Part shown: piece by piece, positions 21,178 to 28,592 of the stretch | Layout of the letters: every line of letters starts with the position of its first letter | How positions within the stretch are numbered: the first letter of the stretch is position 1 | Assembly (NCBI GenBank): GCA_026692885.1 | Contig: JAPLNJ010001162.1 | Coordinates: forward strand, 1 to 28,592 | Source of the DNA: Planctomycetota bacterium | GTDB lineage: Bacteria; Planctomycetota; Planctomycetia; Pirellulales; Pirellulaceae | Length of the DNA: 28,592 nt | Direction: 5' to 3' | Translations under genes and position numbers: made by a program | Notes under the pieces: model-generated | Seen by the model: only the letters and a program-made list of their open reading frames with translations | What the model was told of the DNA's origin: nothing | Database searches by the model: none

Positions 21178-23076
21178 TCATCGCCCGGCCGGGTGACTGA
21201 CGGCCAGCCGGATCTCTACAGACCATTGCTTCCCGGCAGGCACCTCGCCCTGTACTGGATAACCGGCCAGCAGGTATTCCTCAGTTCCCCAGCGGCGATG
21301 ATCCACAAGGGATAGCGGCAGGGAAGTCTCGAGGGCAATCACCGCTTCGCCGGTCGTGATGGTCAGCTGCTTGGCGGCGGGCAGAAGGGGCTCACTCGTT
21401 CGCTCCTTGGGGAGCTTCACGGTCACGGCATCGCCCCGTGCCTCGGCGCCAACGTAAGTCGACACCGGCAGGGCAAAGTAGTGCCGCCACATCCGCAACT
21501 TGAGGGCCGTCTCGGCGGTGAAGTCGAAGCGTAGCGTGAAGGAGTTGTCTGGCCGGGCGGTGCAGGTTTCGACGTACTTCACCCGCTGCTCTTCGGAGGT
21601 CAGTACGCCCTGGAACTTGAGTACGGCCATTTCGGCGTTGGCTTGGACTTCCGCGGGAGCGTTGGTCTGGGCCGCAAACGACCGCTGCGAGGTCGCCAAG
21701 ACGACGGGCCAGCCGCCCGTGATCAATCGTCGGCCGTGCCAGAAGATGTGCGACAACTCGCCGTGCTCGGCCATGCGCAGTTCCAGACCGCTCGGCGTTT
21801 GGATCGCCCACTGGCCGTCATCCAAAGGCGTGGCACGCAGCGTCTGCGGCAGCTGATACGTAATCCGCGGAGCAGGATCGGCGCCGGGCGAGAGCGGTTC
21901 GTCAGTAGGAACCAGGATTCGCCCGTCAAAGCTCGGCACGGTGAACTGGGTCCGCACATCCCCTGTGCTGAAGTTGCGATGCGGCTTCTCCAGTCGCACG
22001 ACCGCATCGTACAGCGTGCCGTTCACGATCACCAACCCGCCCTGAAAAGCCCGCTGCCAGGTTCCATCGAAGTTCTTCTTCGCTGGGCCGCAAGGATCGC
22101 CCAACGGGGCCTCGTACTCGGGATACCACCACCAGTCGCCACGCCCCAGGTTCGCGCTGTCGTAGCCGAAGTAGCCGTCGCCCAGCAGCGTCGTGCATAG
22201 GCCGAATCGCATCGTTTGGAGGTCGGACCTTTCCAAGCCGGCACGAACTTCCGTACGCTCGCGCCAAGGCGTCTTGGCCCAATGCCAGGGGTCCATGTCG
22301 AGCCGCCGCGGGTGTCCGACCAGCATGGTCACGACCGGGCGGCGGCTGTCGCGGCACCAACGCAGGTACCGGTTCAGGAACTCCTCAAAGTCGACCTTCC
22401 CCTCGATCACGCGGTTTAACTCGTCTTCGGCGAGACAGCCGTTGAGATGCTCCCACCCGGTAGTCGGCAGGTTCCAATCGTTGATCATGACGATGGCCCG
22501 GCCATCGCGGAGTTGGGCCGTTTTGGGTACCAGCCAGGAATCGGGGCGCCAGCAGTCGTAGAACACTCCGTCGAAGCAACTTCGGCTCAGGATCTCGGAT
22601 TGCACCTTGTCGAGGTTGAACTGCAGCACTTCGGGCAACGCCGTGTCGATGCGGAAATAACCCGGCCAGCCGCTCCACCGCTTTCCTTCCTTCAGTGCCC
22701 ACCAGCGGTTAGGGACGTTCGGGTTGTCGGGGCCTTCGACGACATCCACGTACGGCAGCACGATCACCTGCGGATTCACTTGGCGGAGTTGGGTCAGGTT
22801 CTGTTCCACTCGCTTGAGCACTGCTTGCCAGCGAGCGTGTTCCCAGTCGTAGTGCAGGTCGTAGCCGCCGCCAATAATCAGGCCCAGCTTCGACCAATAG
22901 CGACCACCTTTCTCCCAGCTTTCGCTGCCCAGTTGAGCGCCGTAACAGTTACCGATCCGGGGGAACGGCGGTGGGATCCTGTCCGGCTCGGCTGCCTGGT
23001 CACGAACTGCCACAGTCAGCAGCAGTATGCTCCCGATGAGCACGCGAATTCCGAATTGTCCTGCGACGCTCGACAT
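21178..23076 (-). CDS. Exported putative glycosidase (GHL15-like)
   Basis: 632 aa. GGAGGAAAG before the ATG at 23076 and the following hydrophobic segment (GIRVLIGSILLLTVAV) fix the start and indicate export; an in-frame start at 23145 is less likely. The fold appears to be a TIM barrel: FDGVFYDCWRPDSW with a likely strand-end Asp, MINDWNLPTTGWEHLNGC, then GYFGYDSANLGRGDWWWYPE and WQRAFQGGLVIVNGT, resembling the putative glycoside hydrolase group GHL15. A beta-rich C-terminal part follows (about 400-632). The substrate and catalytic residues cannot be fixed. It starts a region of carbohydrate-related genes. Confidence 0.6.
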   Translation of the reverse strand: MSSVAGQFGIRVLIGSILLLTVAVRDQAAEPDRIPPPFPRIGNCYGAQLGSESWEKGGRYWSKLGLIIGGGYDLHYDWEHARWQAVLKRVEQNLTQLRQVNPQVIVLPYVDVVEGPDNPNVPNRWWALKEGKRWSGWPGYFRIDTALPEVLQFNLDKVQSEILSRSCFDGVFYDCWRPDSWLVPKTAQLRDGRAIVMINDWNLPTTGWEHLNGCLAEDELNRVIEGKVDFEEFLNRYLRWCRDSRRPVVTMLVGHPRRLDMDPWHWAKTPWRERTEVRAGLERSDLQTMRFGLCTTLLGDGYFGYDSANLGRGDWWWYPEYEAPLGDPCGPAKKNFDGTWQRAFQGGLVIVNGTLYDAVVRLEKPHRNFSTGDVRTQFTVPSFDGRILVPTDEPLSPGADPAPRITYQLPQTLRATPLDDGQWAIQTPSGLELRMAEHGELSHIFWHGRRLITGGWPVVLATSQRSFAAQTNAPAEVQANAEMAVLKFQGVLTSEEQRVKYVETCTARPDNSFTLRFDFTAETALKLRMWRHYFALPVSTYVGAEARGDAVTVKLPKERTSEPLLPAAKQLTITTGEAVIALETSLPLSLVDHRRWGTEEYLLAGYPVQGEVPAGKQWSVEIRLAVSHPAGR

Positions 23077-23253
23077 GGCTCTTTCCTCCGGCCGCATTCT
23101 ATATCGTGTGCAGACTGCGGGGAATGTGCCCAAGTGCTGGATCACCGCCGATCAGACTTACTGGGTTCAGCGATTCGATCCAGGTATCGGGAGGGTCTGG
23201 ATTCCCGGCGTGCTGGCGGCCCCAGCCTCTCGCGCGCCGATTGCGTGATTGGC

Positions 23254-24015
23254 CTACCGCAGGAACCGACCGCCGTTGATGTCGATCAACGCGCCGTTGA
23301 TGAATTTCGCCGCATCACTGACGAGAAATAGCACGGCCGAGGCAACTTCTTCTGCCGTGCCATTGCGGCCCAAGGGCGTCTCGGTGCGATACTGCTGCAT
23401 TCGCTCGGTCGTCGAGAAGACTTCGTGATGACGGGTCTCGATCACACCGGGCATGATCGCGTTGGTGCGGACGGCAGGTGCCAATTCGCGGGCCAACGTG
23501 CGCGTCATGACCTGAAGTCCACCCTTGGCAATCGCGTACGGACCCGCGCCGTTCGCGCCGCCCGTCTGGACCGAAAGCGATAGATTGTTGATGATCGCGC
23601 CGTTGCCGGTGGCGTGAAGGTGCGGGATGGCTGCCTGCGTGACGAGGAAAGCGCTCGTGAGGTTCGTGGCGATCACCTCCTGCCATAGATCGAGTGCACA
23701 GTCCTCGATACGCGACCGACGGATGGGTGACCCAGCATTGTTCACAAGGATGTCCAGCCGACCTGTCTGTTGCACGAGTCGTTCGACGAGCGTGCCGGCC
23801 TGTGCAGGATTGGCGAGGTCGGCTTGCAGCAGGACCGCTTGGCCGCCGCGGACGCGGATCCCCTCGACGACTTGTTCCGCCTCACTCAGGCTGCGGTGAC
23901 AATGGACGCCGACGATGGCTCCGGCCGAGGCCAGGGATTCAGCGACCGCACGTCCGATCCCGCCGCCAGCTCCGGTGACCAGGGCTACACGATTCGATAG
24001 GTCGGGAGCGTTCAT
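23254..24015 (-). CDS. Short-chain dehydrogenase/reductase (SDR)
   Basis: 253 aa, classical SDR: cofactor motif TGAGGGIG near residues 14-21, NNAG near 94, and the Ser...Tyr-x3-Lys active site (Ser in NLSLSVQTGGANGAG, then YAIAK). AIMPGVIET follows, and the end (DINGGRFLR) is typical of 3-oxoacyl-reductase/glucose-dehydrogenase-like SDRs. I place the start at 24015 (MNAPDLSNRVALVTG); a longer reading to 24063 adds 16 residues of atypical sequence. It probably oxidises a sugar or sugar acid, judged from its neighbours; the exact substrate is unknown. Confidence 0.88.
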   Translation of the reverse strand: MNAPDLSNRVALVTGAGGGIGRAVAESLASAGAIVGVHCHRSLSEAEQVVEGIRVRGGQAVLLQADLANPAQAGTLVERLVQQTGRLDILVNNAGSPIRRSRIEDCALDLWQEVIATNLTSAFLVTQAAIPHLHATGNGAIINNLSLSVQTGGANGAGPYAIAKGGLQVMTRTLARELAPAVRTNAIMPGVIETRHHEVFSTTERMQQYRTETPLGRNGTAEEVASAVLFLVSDAAKFINGALIDINGGRFLR

Positions 24016-24249
24016 ACGTGGCGCGACAGGCCGCTGTAGGTGCTGGGGTTGAATTCGGCACATTGTACCGCCACGCCGGAGACCGCACCATCGGGAACGT
24101 CACGAACTCGCTGAGGCGGCCGATCTACTGCCTCGCCTGCCCAGACACTTCCAGCCCGTGGGCAGATGAGGCGATTCTCCCGCTGATGATTCCGCGGAGT
24201 CGCTGGGGCGATAGACACGGGCGGTGAGCTTGTTGGTAAGATGCAGGAG

Positions 24250-24378
24250 AACAACACCGTCCGAGTTGACACTGTCGGAGGCCTGGCCGCGGTCCGCGAT
24301 GTCGATCCGGCTGTGTTGGACAGTGTGGTCGAGACGGTCCCGTGGGGCGGCGAACAGTTCCGCGGGTTCCAGGACATC
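24250..24378 (+). pseudogene. Eroded duplicate of a Gfo/Idh/MocA N-terminus
   Basis: The frame reads NNTVRVDTVGGLAAVRDVDP, then AVLDSVVETVPWGGEQFRGF and QDI, parallel to the intact oxidoreductase at 26283. Nucleotides 24281-24378 match 26476-26573 at 86 of 98 positions. The segment encoding the intervening strand-helix is missing, as if removed by a deletion. There is no start, stop or ribosome site of its own. Confidence 0.65.
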
Positions 24379-24409
24379 GGAAACCGCGTTCACCAGGGAG
24401 GCACACGAT

Positions 24410-25257
24410 ATGGGCGATACCATTCTGCGCAACAGCGTGAGCCGGCGCCGCTGGCTGGGATCGGCTGGCGTGGCGGCGCTGGGCACAGTGCTGGCCGGGA
24501 AGAACGTCGGTAGCGCCGCGGACGGGTCGGCTGGCGTCGAGGATCGTGGGGCAAACCTGCGCATCACGGCGTTGCGCGGCTTCCGCGTTGGCACAAAGGC
24601 TTACGTGAAGGTCGAGACCAATCGCCAACTGACCGGCTGGGGCGAGGTGACGGGATTGGACCCGAGCGTAGCTGTGGCACTGGCCCACTCCCTGTTCGAG
24701 CTGCTCGATGGCGAGAACCCGACGCGCGTCGAGCACCTGTGGCAAAAGCTGTACCGGGCGCACCGCGACATGCGAGGCGGGCCGTTCATGACCCATGTCA
24801 TCTCCGCCATCGACATGGCCTTGTGGGACATCACGGGCCGGGCCTGGGGTGTGCCCGTGTATCGGAACGATGCGTAGACATTCTGCAACCGGACTGCGGC
24901 CACGCGGGCGGAATCAGCCAAATGAAGAAGATCGCCACGTTGGCCGAAGCCTTCTTCGTGCCGCTGGCGCCCCATTGCACGATGTCGGAACTGGGGCTGA
25001 CCGCCAGCCTCCATGTGACCGCATCGATTCCGCTGTTCCTGATCCACGAGGCCTATCTCGACGGCCACCTCATGCCGCCTGGTGTAGCGCGGAAGACGTG
25101 GGAGGTCGACAAGGATGGCTACGCGACGTTGCCTCAAAGTCCGGGGCTGGGCGTGGAAGTGGACGAATCCATGTTCGAGAAAGTCAATGCCGATCCAAAA
25201 CGGAAGTTCAAATGGCCCACACCCGTGTCACCGGACGGGGCGGTCCGCGATTACTGA
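24410..25257 (+). pseudogene. Galactonate-dehydratase-like enolase-superfamily gene with a large internal deletion
   Basis: The start at 24410 has GGGAGG 8 nt upstream and a twin-arginine signal (SRRRWLGSAGVAALGT). The first part (AYVKVETNRQLTGWGEVTGL; AIDMALWDITGRAWGVPVY) is the N-terminal capping domain of mandelate racemase/muconate-lactonizing enzymes. A stop follows at 24877. In another frame the C-terminal part continues as VDILQPDCGHAGGISQMKKI, then FFVPLAPHC and MPPGVARKTWEVDKDGYATL, ending at 25257. About 165 residues containing the metal-binding Asp/Glu/Glu of the barrel are missing between them, and the frames differ. It is therefore inactive. The family acts on galactonate and related sugar acids. 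Confidence 0.75.
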
Positions 25258-25324
25258 GTGGCGGTGCCCCAACGCCTAAGTAACAGAGTCACAAAGCCTC
25301 CCGACCGTTTCCAGGAGAGTGCTC

Positions 25325-26281
25325 GTGCTGCACATGTCGAGCTATGTTGTCATGTTCGCTTTGGTCACTGCCGGGCCAACGCACGCTCTTGCGGCAGACA
25401 CGAGATTCTCGTCCGCTCAAGTATCGAGCGGGAACACGTTCGATGTTACTGCGTACGGAGCCGTGGGCGATGGTGTCGCCGATGACACACCAGCGATTCA
25501 ACGGGCTATTGATGCCGCCACGAAAGCTGGCGGCGGAAGCACCGTGCATTTCCCGGCACGCACCTACCTGCTGAATTCGCACTCTCCGAGCCGTCATCCT
25601 TGGATGTTCTACAACCTGATCGTCGGGTCGAATGTGACGCTGTCCGGAGAGCAGGGCGCCAGGCTCCTCCAGGGTCCAGGGGGTCGACACACCCTCCCCG
25701 ATCGAGCGACGGAGGTCCGCAATACGATGCTCGCCTTCGGTTTGGATTACACCACGATTCGATTTCAGAATGCCGCCTACAACGGTGGTTTTCATTCGCT
25801 GAACCCCACGCAGGCAAGCGCCACGACGGTGACGCTTGTCCAGCCTCGGGACGCATCGCACTTTACAGCAGGCGATTATGTGGCCATCTATGCCCAGAAC
25901 ATCGGCGACGTCATCCCAACGGAGACGTCGCAGATCACTTCTGTGGAGGCTGCCACAGGCGTTCTCGGCCTGAAGAATCCTCTGGCGCGTTCGTTTCTGG
26001 CCCCGCTCATCGCCAACGTGACTTCCCTGGTGACGACCCACGTCGGCGTGAAAAACCTGATTGTGCAGGGCCCGGAACCGCTGGCGGTCACGGAATCGTT
26101 CGGGTTCACTGCCCAGGACAACCAGTTCACCATCGACACTTCGATCGGCGGCCGCAATGTCACCGGCCTGAATCTGAACACGTTGAACGGTTTTCAGTTT
26201 ACGGGGAACACGATTACGTGCGTCGGCCCTTCGTTTTCCATCTTGGAATTGCCTCAAACACAGTCCGAGTTGACGCTATAG
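25325..26281 (+). CDS. Exported pectate-lyase-like (right-handed beta-helix) protein, probably truncated
   Basis: About 318 aa. I choose GTG 25325 because AGGAG lies 7 nt upstream (25313-25317); ATG 25334 is the alternative. A signal peptide (MSSYVVMFALVTAGPTHALA) precedes VTAYGAVGDGVADDTPAIQR with AIDAATKAGGG, the N-terminal cap of Pectate_lyase_3 proteins. Beta-helix coils (VTGLNLNTLNGFQFTGNTIT) run to the end, where the protein stops after ELPQTQSELTL. Family members are usually 450 aa or more, and the last bases in another frame read SNTVRVDAIG, like the start of a Gfo/Idh protein. The C-terminal coils were probably lost. The next gene starts 2 nt after the stop. Confidence 0.65.
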   Translation: MLHMSSYVVMFALVTAGPTHALAADTRFSSAQVSSGNTFDVTAYGAVGDGVADDTPAIQRAIDAATKAGGGSTVHFPARTYLLNSHSPSRHPWMFYNLIVGSNVTLSGEQGARLLQGPGGRHTLPDRATEVRNTMLAFGLDYTTIRFQNAAYNGGFHSLNPTQASATTVTLVQPRDASHFTAGDYVAIYAQNIGDVIPTETSQITSVEAATGVLGLKNPLARSFLAPLIANVTSLVTTHVGVKNLIVQGPEPLAVTESFGFTAQDNQFTIDTSIGGRNVTGLNLNTLNGFQFTGNTITCVGPSFSILELPQTQSELTL

Positions 26282-26282
26282 G

Positions 26283-27806
26283 ATGTCTGCCATGTTGCGA
26301 GTCAGTCGGCGTCGTTTTCTGGCCACCGCTGCCTCCGGCGCCGCGGGAACCATCGTTGGAAGGCGGGCCGCCAGTCACACGTTGGACGCCAATAATGCGG
26401 TCCGCGTGGGAGTCGTCGGACTGCGCGGCCGTGGCCAGTTGCATTTGTCGATGGTCTCCAGCATTGCCGGGTTCCGCCTGGCCGCGGTCTGTGATGTCGA
26501 TCCGGCTGTGCTGGGCGGTGTGGTCGAGACCGTCCGGAATCGCGGCGAACAGATCCGCGGGTTCCAGGACATCCGCGACTTGATTGCGTGCAAGGACGTC
26601 GATGCGATCACCATCGCCACGCCGAACCACTGGCATGCGTTGGCCGCGATTTGGGCTTGCCAAGCAGGCAAGGACGTCTACGTCGAGAAGCCCGTCTCGC
26701 ACAACATCTTCGAGGGCCACCGACTCGTCCAAGCCGCTCGCAAGTACCAGCGAATGGTCCAAGTCGGCACTCAGGCTCGGTCGAATCCCGACCTAATCGA
26801 GGCGGTGGCATGGGTGCGGGCCGGAAATCTGGGGAAAATCGAATACGCGCGGGGCACGTGCTACAAGCCGCGGATGTCGATCGGCAAGGCTGGGACAGGG
26901 CCGATCCCGCCGGGGCTGAACTACGATCTCTGGCTTGGTCCAGCGTCTAAGAAGCTGCTGACCCGCAAGAACCTGCACTACGATTGGCACTGGATGTACG
27001 ATTACGGCAACGGTGATCTGGGCAACCAGGGAGTCCACGAGATGGACATCGCCCGGTGGTTCTTGGGTCAGGCCGCCGTGTCGCCGCGGGTGATCAGCAT
27101 CGGCGGACGGCTGGGCTACGACGATGATGGCGAGACGCCCAACACGCAACTGATTTACCATGCCTACGAGGGACCGCCGCTGGTGTTCGAAGTCCGGGGG
27201 CTGCCGACGTCCAAGGAGTTTCAGGCGTCGGGGCAGCTGTGGGGCGAAAACATGGACACGCTTGAGGGCTTCAGCCGCGGGCGGGGCGTGGGGGTGCTCG
27301 TGGTTTGCGAAGGGGGACGGTTGGCCGTGATCGAAGGCGGCGAGTCGCTGGTGGCCGTTGATCGCGAGGGCAAGACGATCCGCCGTTTCGACCAAGTCCA
27401 TCCGCAATTCGGCCGCGGCTGGGGCAAGGGCGATAACTACCACTTCCGCAATTGGCTCGAAGCGATCCGCACTCGCAATCCGGCCGGATTGACAGCCGAG
27501 GCGCTCGAAGGGCACGTTTCCGCGGCGTTGTGCCACATGGGCATGATTTCCCATCGGCTGGGACAACCCTTGCCCGCCAGTCGCATCCGCGAGCAGGTCC
27601 AGAGTCACGCGTTGTTGGCCGAGCGTTTCGGAGCATTCTGCGACCATTTGTCCCACAATGGCATCGACCTGGAGCAGACTCACGCCACGCTCGGACCATG
27701 GTTGGCCATGGACCCGATGCAAGAGCAGTTCGTCAACAGTCCCGCCGCCAAGGCGCTGATCAGCCGCCCCTATCGCGAGCCGTTTGTCGTGCCGGCGATC
27801 GAATAG
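26283..27806 (+). CDS. Tat-exported Gfo/Idh/MocA-family oxidoreductase
   Basis: 507 aa NAD(P)-dependent sugar or cyclitol dehydrogenase family. The Tat signal (VSRRRFLATAASGAAGT) is followed by VRVGVVGLRGRG (dinucleotide-binding loop), DVDAITIATPNHWHALAA, and the EKP motif in GKDVYVEKPVSHN. The substrate domain contains GNGDLGNQGVHEMDIARWFL, the typical planctomycete form. The start at 26283 is 2 nt after the preceding stop; ATG 26292 has AGGA 8 nt upstream and is equally good. Members of this exported group are abundant in planctomycetes and linked to sugar-degradation clusters. Substrate unknown. A degraded copy of its N-terminus is at 24250-24378. Confidence 0.9.
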   Translation: MSAMLRVSRRRFLATAASGAAGTIVGRRAASHTLDANNAVRVGVVGLRGRGQLHLSMVSSIAGFRLAAVCDVDPAVLGGVVETVRNRGEQIRGFQDIRDLIACKDVDAITIATPNHWHALAAIWACQAGKDVYVEKPVSHNIFEGHRLVQAARKYQRMVQVGTQARSNPDLIEAVAWVRAGNLGKIEYARGTCYKPRMSIGKAGTGPIPPGLNYDLWLGPASKKLLTRKNLHYDWHWMYDYGNGDLGNQGVHEMDIARWFLGQAAVSPRVISIGGRLGYDDDGETPNTQLIYHAYEGPPLVFEVRGLPTSKEFQASGQLWGENMDTLEGFSRGRGVGVLVVCEGGRLAVIEGGESLVAVDREGKTIRRFDQVHPQFGRGWGKGDNYHFRNWLEAIRTRNPAGLTAEALEGHVSAALCHMGMISHRLGQPLPASRIREQVQSHALLAERFGAFCDHLSHNGIDLEQTHATLGPWLAMDPMQEQFVNSPAAKALISRPYREPFVVPAIE

Positions 27807-27877
27807 GAGGCTGTCCGCCCTATCCGGGGCCCCGCTGTGTCGCTACCGACGCGAGTTAGACGGCTCGAATTGCCGCT

Positions 27878-28592
27878 CTACCACGAACCAGCGTCCTTCA
27901 GCAGCACCCAGGCGGCGAACTCGCCGGCGACGGGGACCGAGATCGGCTGGCCTTGGTAGACGCCCTGCGTTACCGGCGCACCAAAGAACTCGCGCGGATT
28001 CAGCAACCGATACCGCTCGCCGGTTTTCAGAAACTTGTCCACGGGCAACTCCACCTTCGCCTGCTCTGACCAGTTGAACACAGCGACATGGGCCCGCCGC
28101 GAATCGTAGCGGCTCGGCCGAACTTCCACCCGCACCGGGCCGTCCGGGCGCGGGTCGCCCTTGCCCAACACCACGTTGCCTTCTTTCACGACGCGCTGGA
28201 ACTTGTTGATCGATAGACCGCCGTTCACGATCAGATTGTCACGCACCTCACAGTCCTCGTTGCTCGGCGCCGAGTAACCCAGTTGCATGCCGACGCCGTA
28301 AAGCGAGTTGCCCAGCACGCGGATGTTCTGGCTCGGCCGCCCGCCGCCGACCAGGAACGGCCCGGCATCATAGCAGATATTGCCGTTGATCAGATAGTTG
28401 TCGACATAGGCTCGCGACGAACCATAGGCGTGCATCGTGTAGCTGAAGCCCCCCGTCATGATGCAATCCGAAATGGTCTTTACGCCGTTCTGGTTCTGCG
28501 TGTAGATCGCGTGGCCGTGGCCCCGGTCGGGCGCGTTCCAGCCGTTATCGTAAATGACCGCGCCGTAGACCTCGCTGTCAGTCGCCCCACTC
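27878..28592 (-). CDS. Right-handed beta-helix protein, C-terminal part (runs off the window)
   Basis: The reading frame is open to the window end, so the N-terminus is missing. It contains EVYGAVIYDNGWNAPDRGHG, HAIYTQNQNGVKTISDCIMT, then VDNYLINGNICYDAGPFLVG and EDCEVRDNLIVNGGLSINKF. Such strand-turn repeats with N-rich ladders are typical of parallel beta-helix polysaccharide-active proteins. The final ~110 residues (VRVEVRPSRYDSRRAHVAVFNW; YRLLNPREFFG) form a separate beta-sandwich-like domain seen at the end of such proteins. At least 237 residues are in the window. The specific substrate cannot be told. Confidence 0.75.
   Translation of the reverse strand, partial: SGATDSEVYGAVIYDNGWNAPDRGHGHAIYTQNQNGVKTISDCIMTGGFSYTMHAYGSSRAYVDNYLINGNICYDAGPFLVGGGRPSQNIRVLGNSLYGVGMQLGYSAPSNEDCEVRDNLIVNGGLSINKFQRVVKEGNVVLGKGDPRPDGPVRVEVRPSRYDSRRAHVAVFNWSEQAKVELPVDKFLKTGERYRLLNPREFFGAPVTQGVYQGQPISVPVAGEFAAWVLLKDAGSW

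Overview
The window looks like a chromosomal segment of a planctomycete, probably Pirellulales-like. This rests on high GC, an ISAzo13 ('Rhodopirellula') type transposase relic, Tat-exported Gfo/Idh/MocA oxidoreductases beside exported sugar-active enzymes, and GC-rich hairpin repeats between genes. No rRNA, complete tRNA or CRISPR array was seen. The taxonomic call is inference from gene content.

Layout. 1-1224: gene-poor, made of repeat elements plus fragments of an Rpn-type nuclease and an IS integrase. 1225-3516: exported GH32-like glycoside hydrolase, overlapping tail-to-tail with kdpC. 3479-9169 (minus): complete K+-pump operon in the order 72-aa membrane protein, 31-aa membrane peptide, kdpF, kdpA, kdpB, kdpC. 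9170-9475: divergent control region. 9476-16953 (plus): NtrC-type sigma-54 response regulator, membrane histidine kinase, stand-alone KdpD sensor domain with a Usp domain, and an APC permease with two Usp-like domains. 16954-19791: decayed island with an ISAzo13 relic, a 53-aa RMF/CrpP-like protein, a frameshifted HEAT-like gene, and an RNA-gene-3'-end-like sequence with a terminator and a cluster of GGGTACAA sites. 19792-21079: a gene fragment, then an exported TPR protein. 21178-28592: carbohydrate-catabolism genes (putative glycosidase, SDR dehydrogenase, internally deleted galactonate-dehydratase-like gene, probably truncated pectate-lyase-like gene, Tat Gfo/Idh/MocA oxidoreductase, partial beta-helix protein).

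The most interesting system is the K+ locus. KdpFABC is normally controlled by KdpD/KdpE, an OmpR-type pair using sigma-70 promoters. Here the kinase and the KdpD domain are separate proteins and the regulator is a sigma-54 activator with an intact GAFTGA motif. A near-consensus -24/-12 promoter (GGCACG-N4-TTGC, GG-N10-GC spacing) faces the kdp operon, and a 21-bp-spaced tandem repeat lies about 100-140 bp upstream of the inferred start, where enhancer sites would be expected. KdpC is about twice the usual length because of an insert with four W-x3-(H/D)-P repeats.
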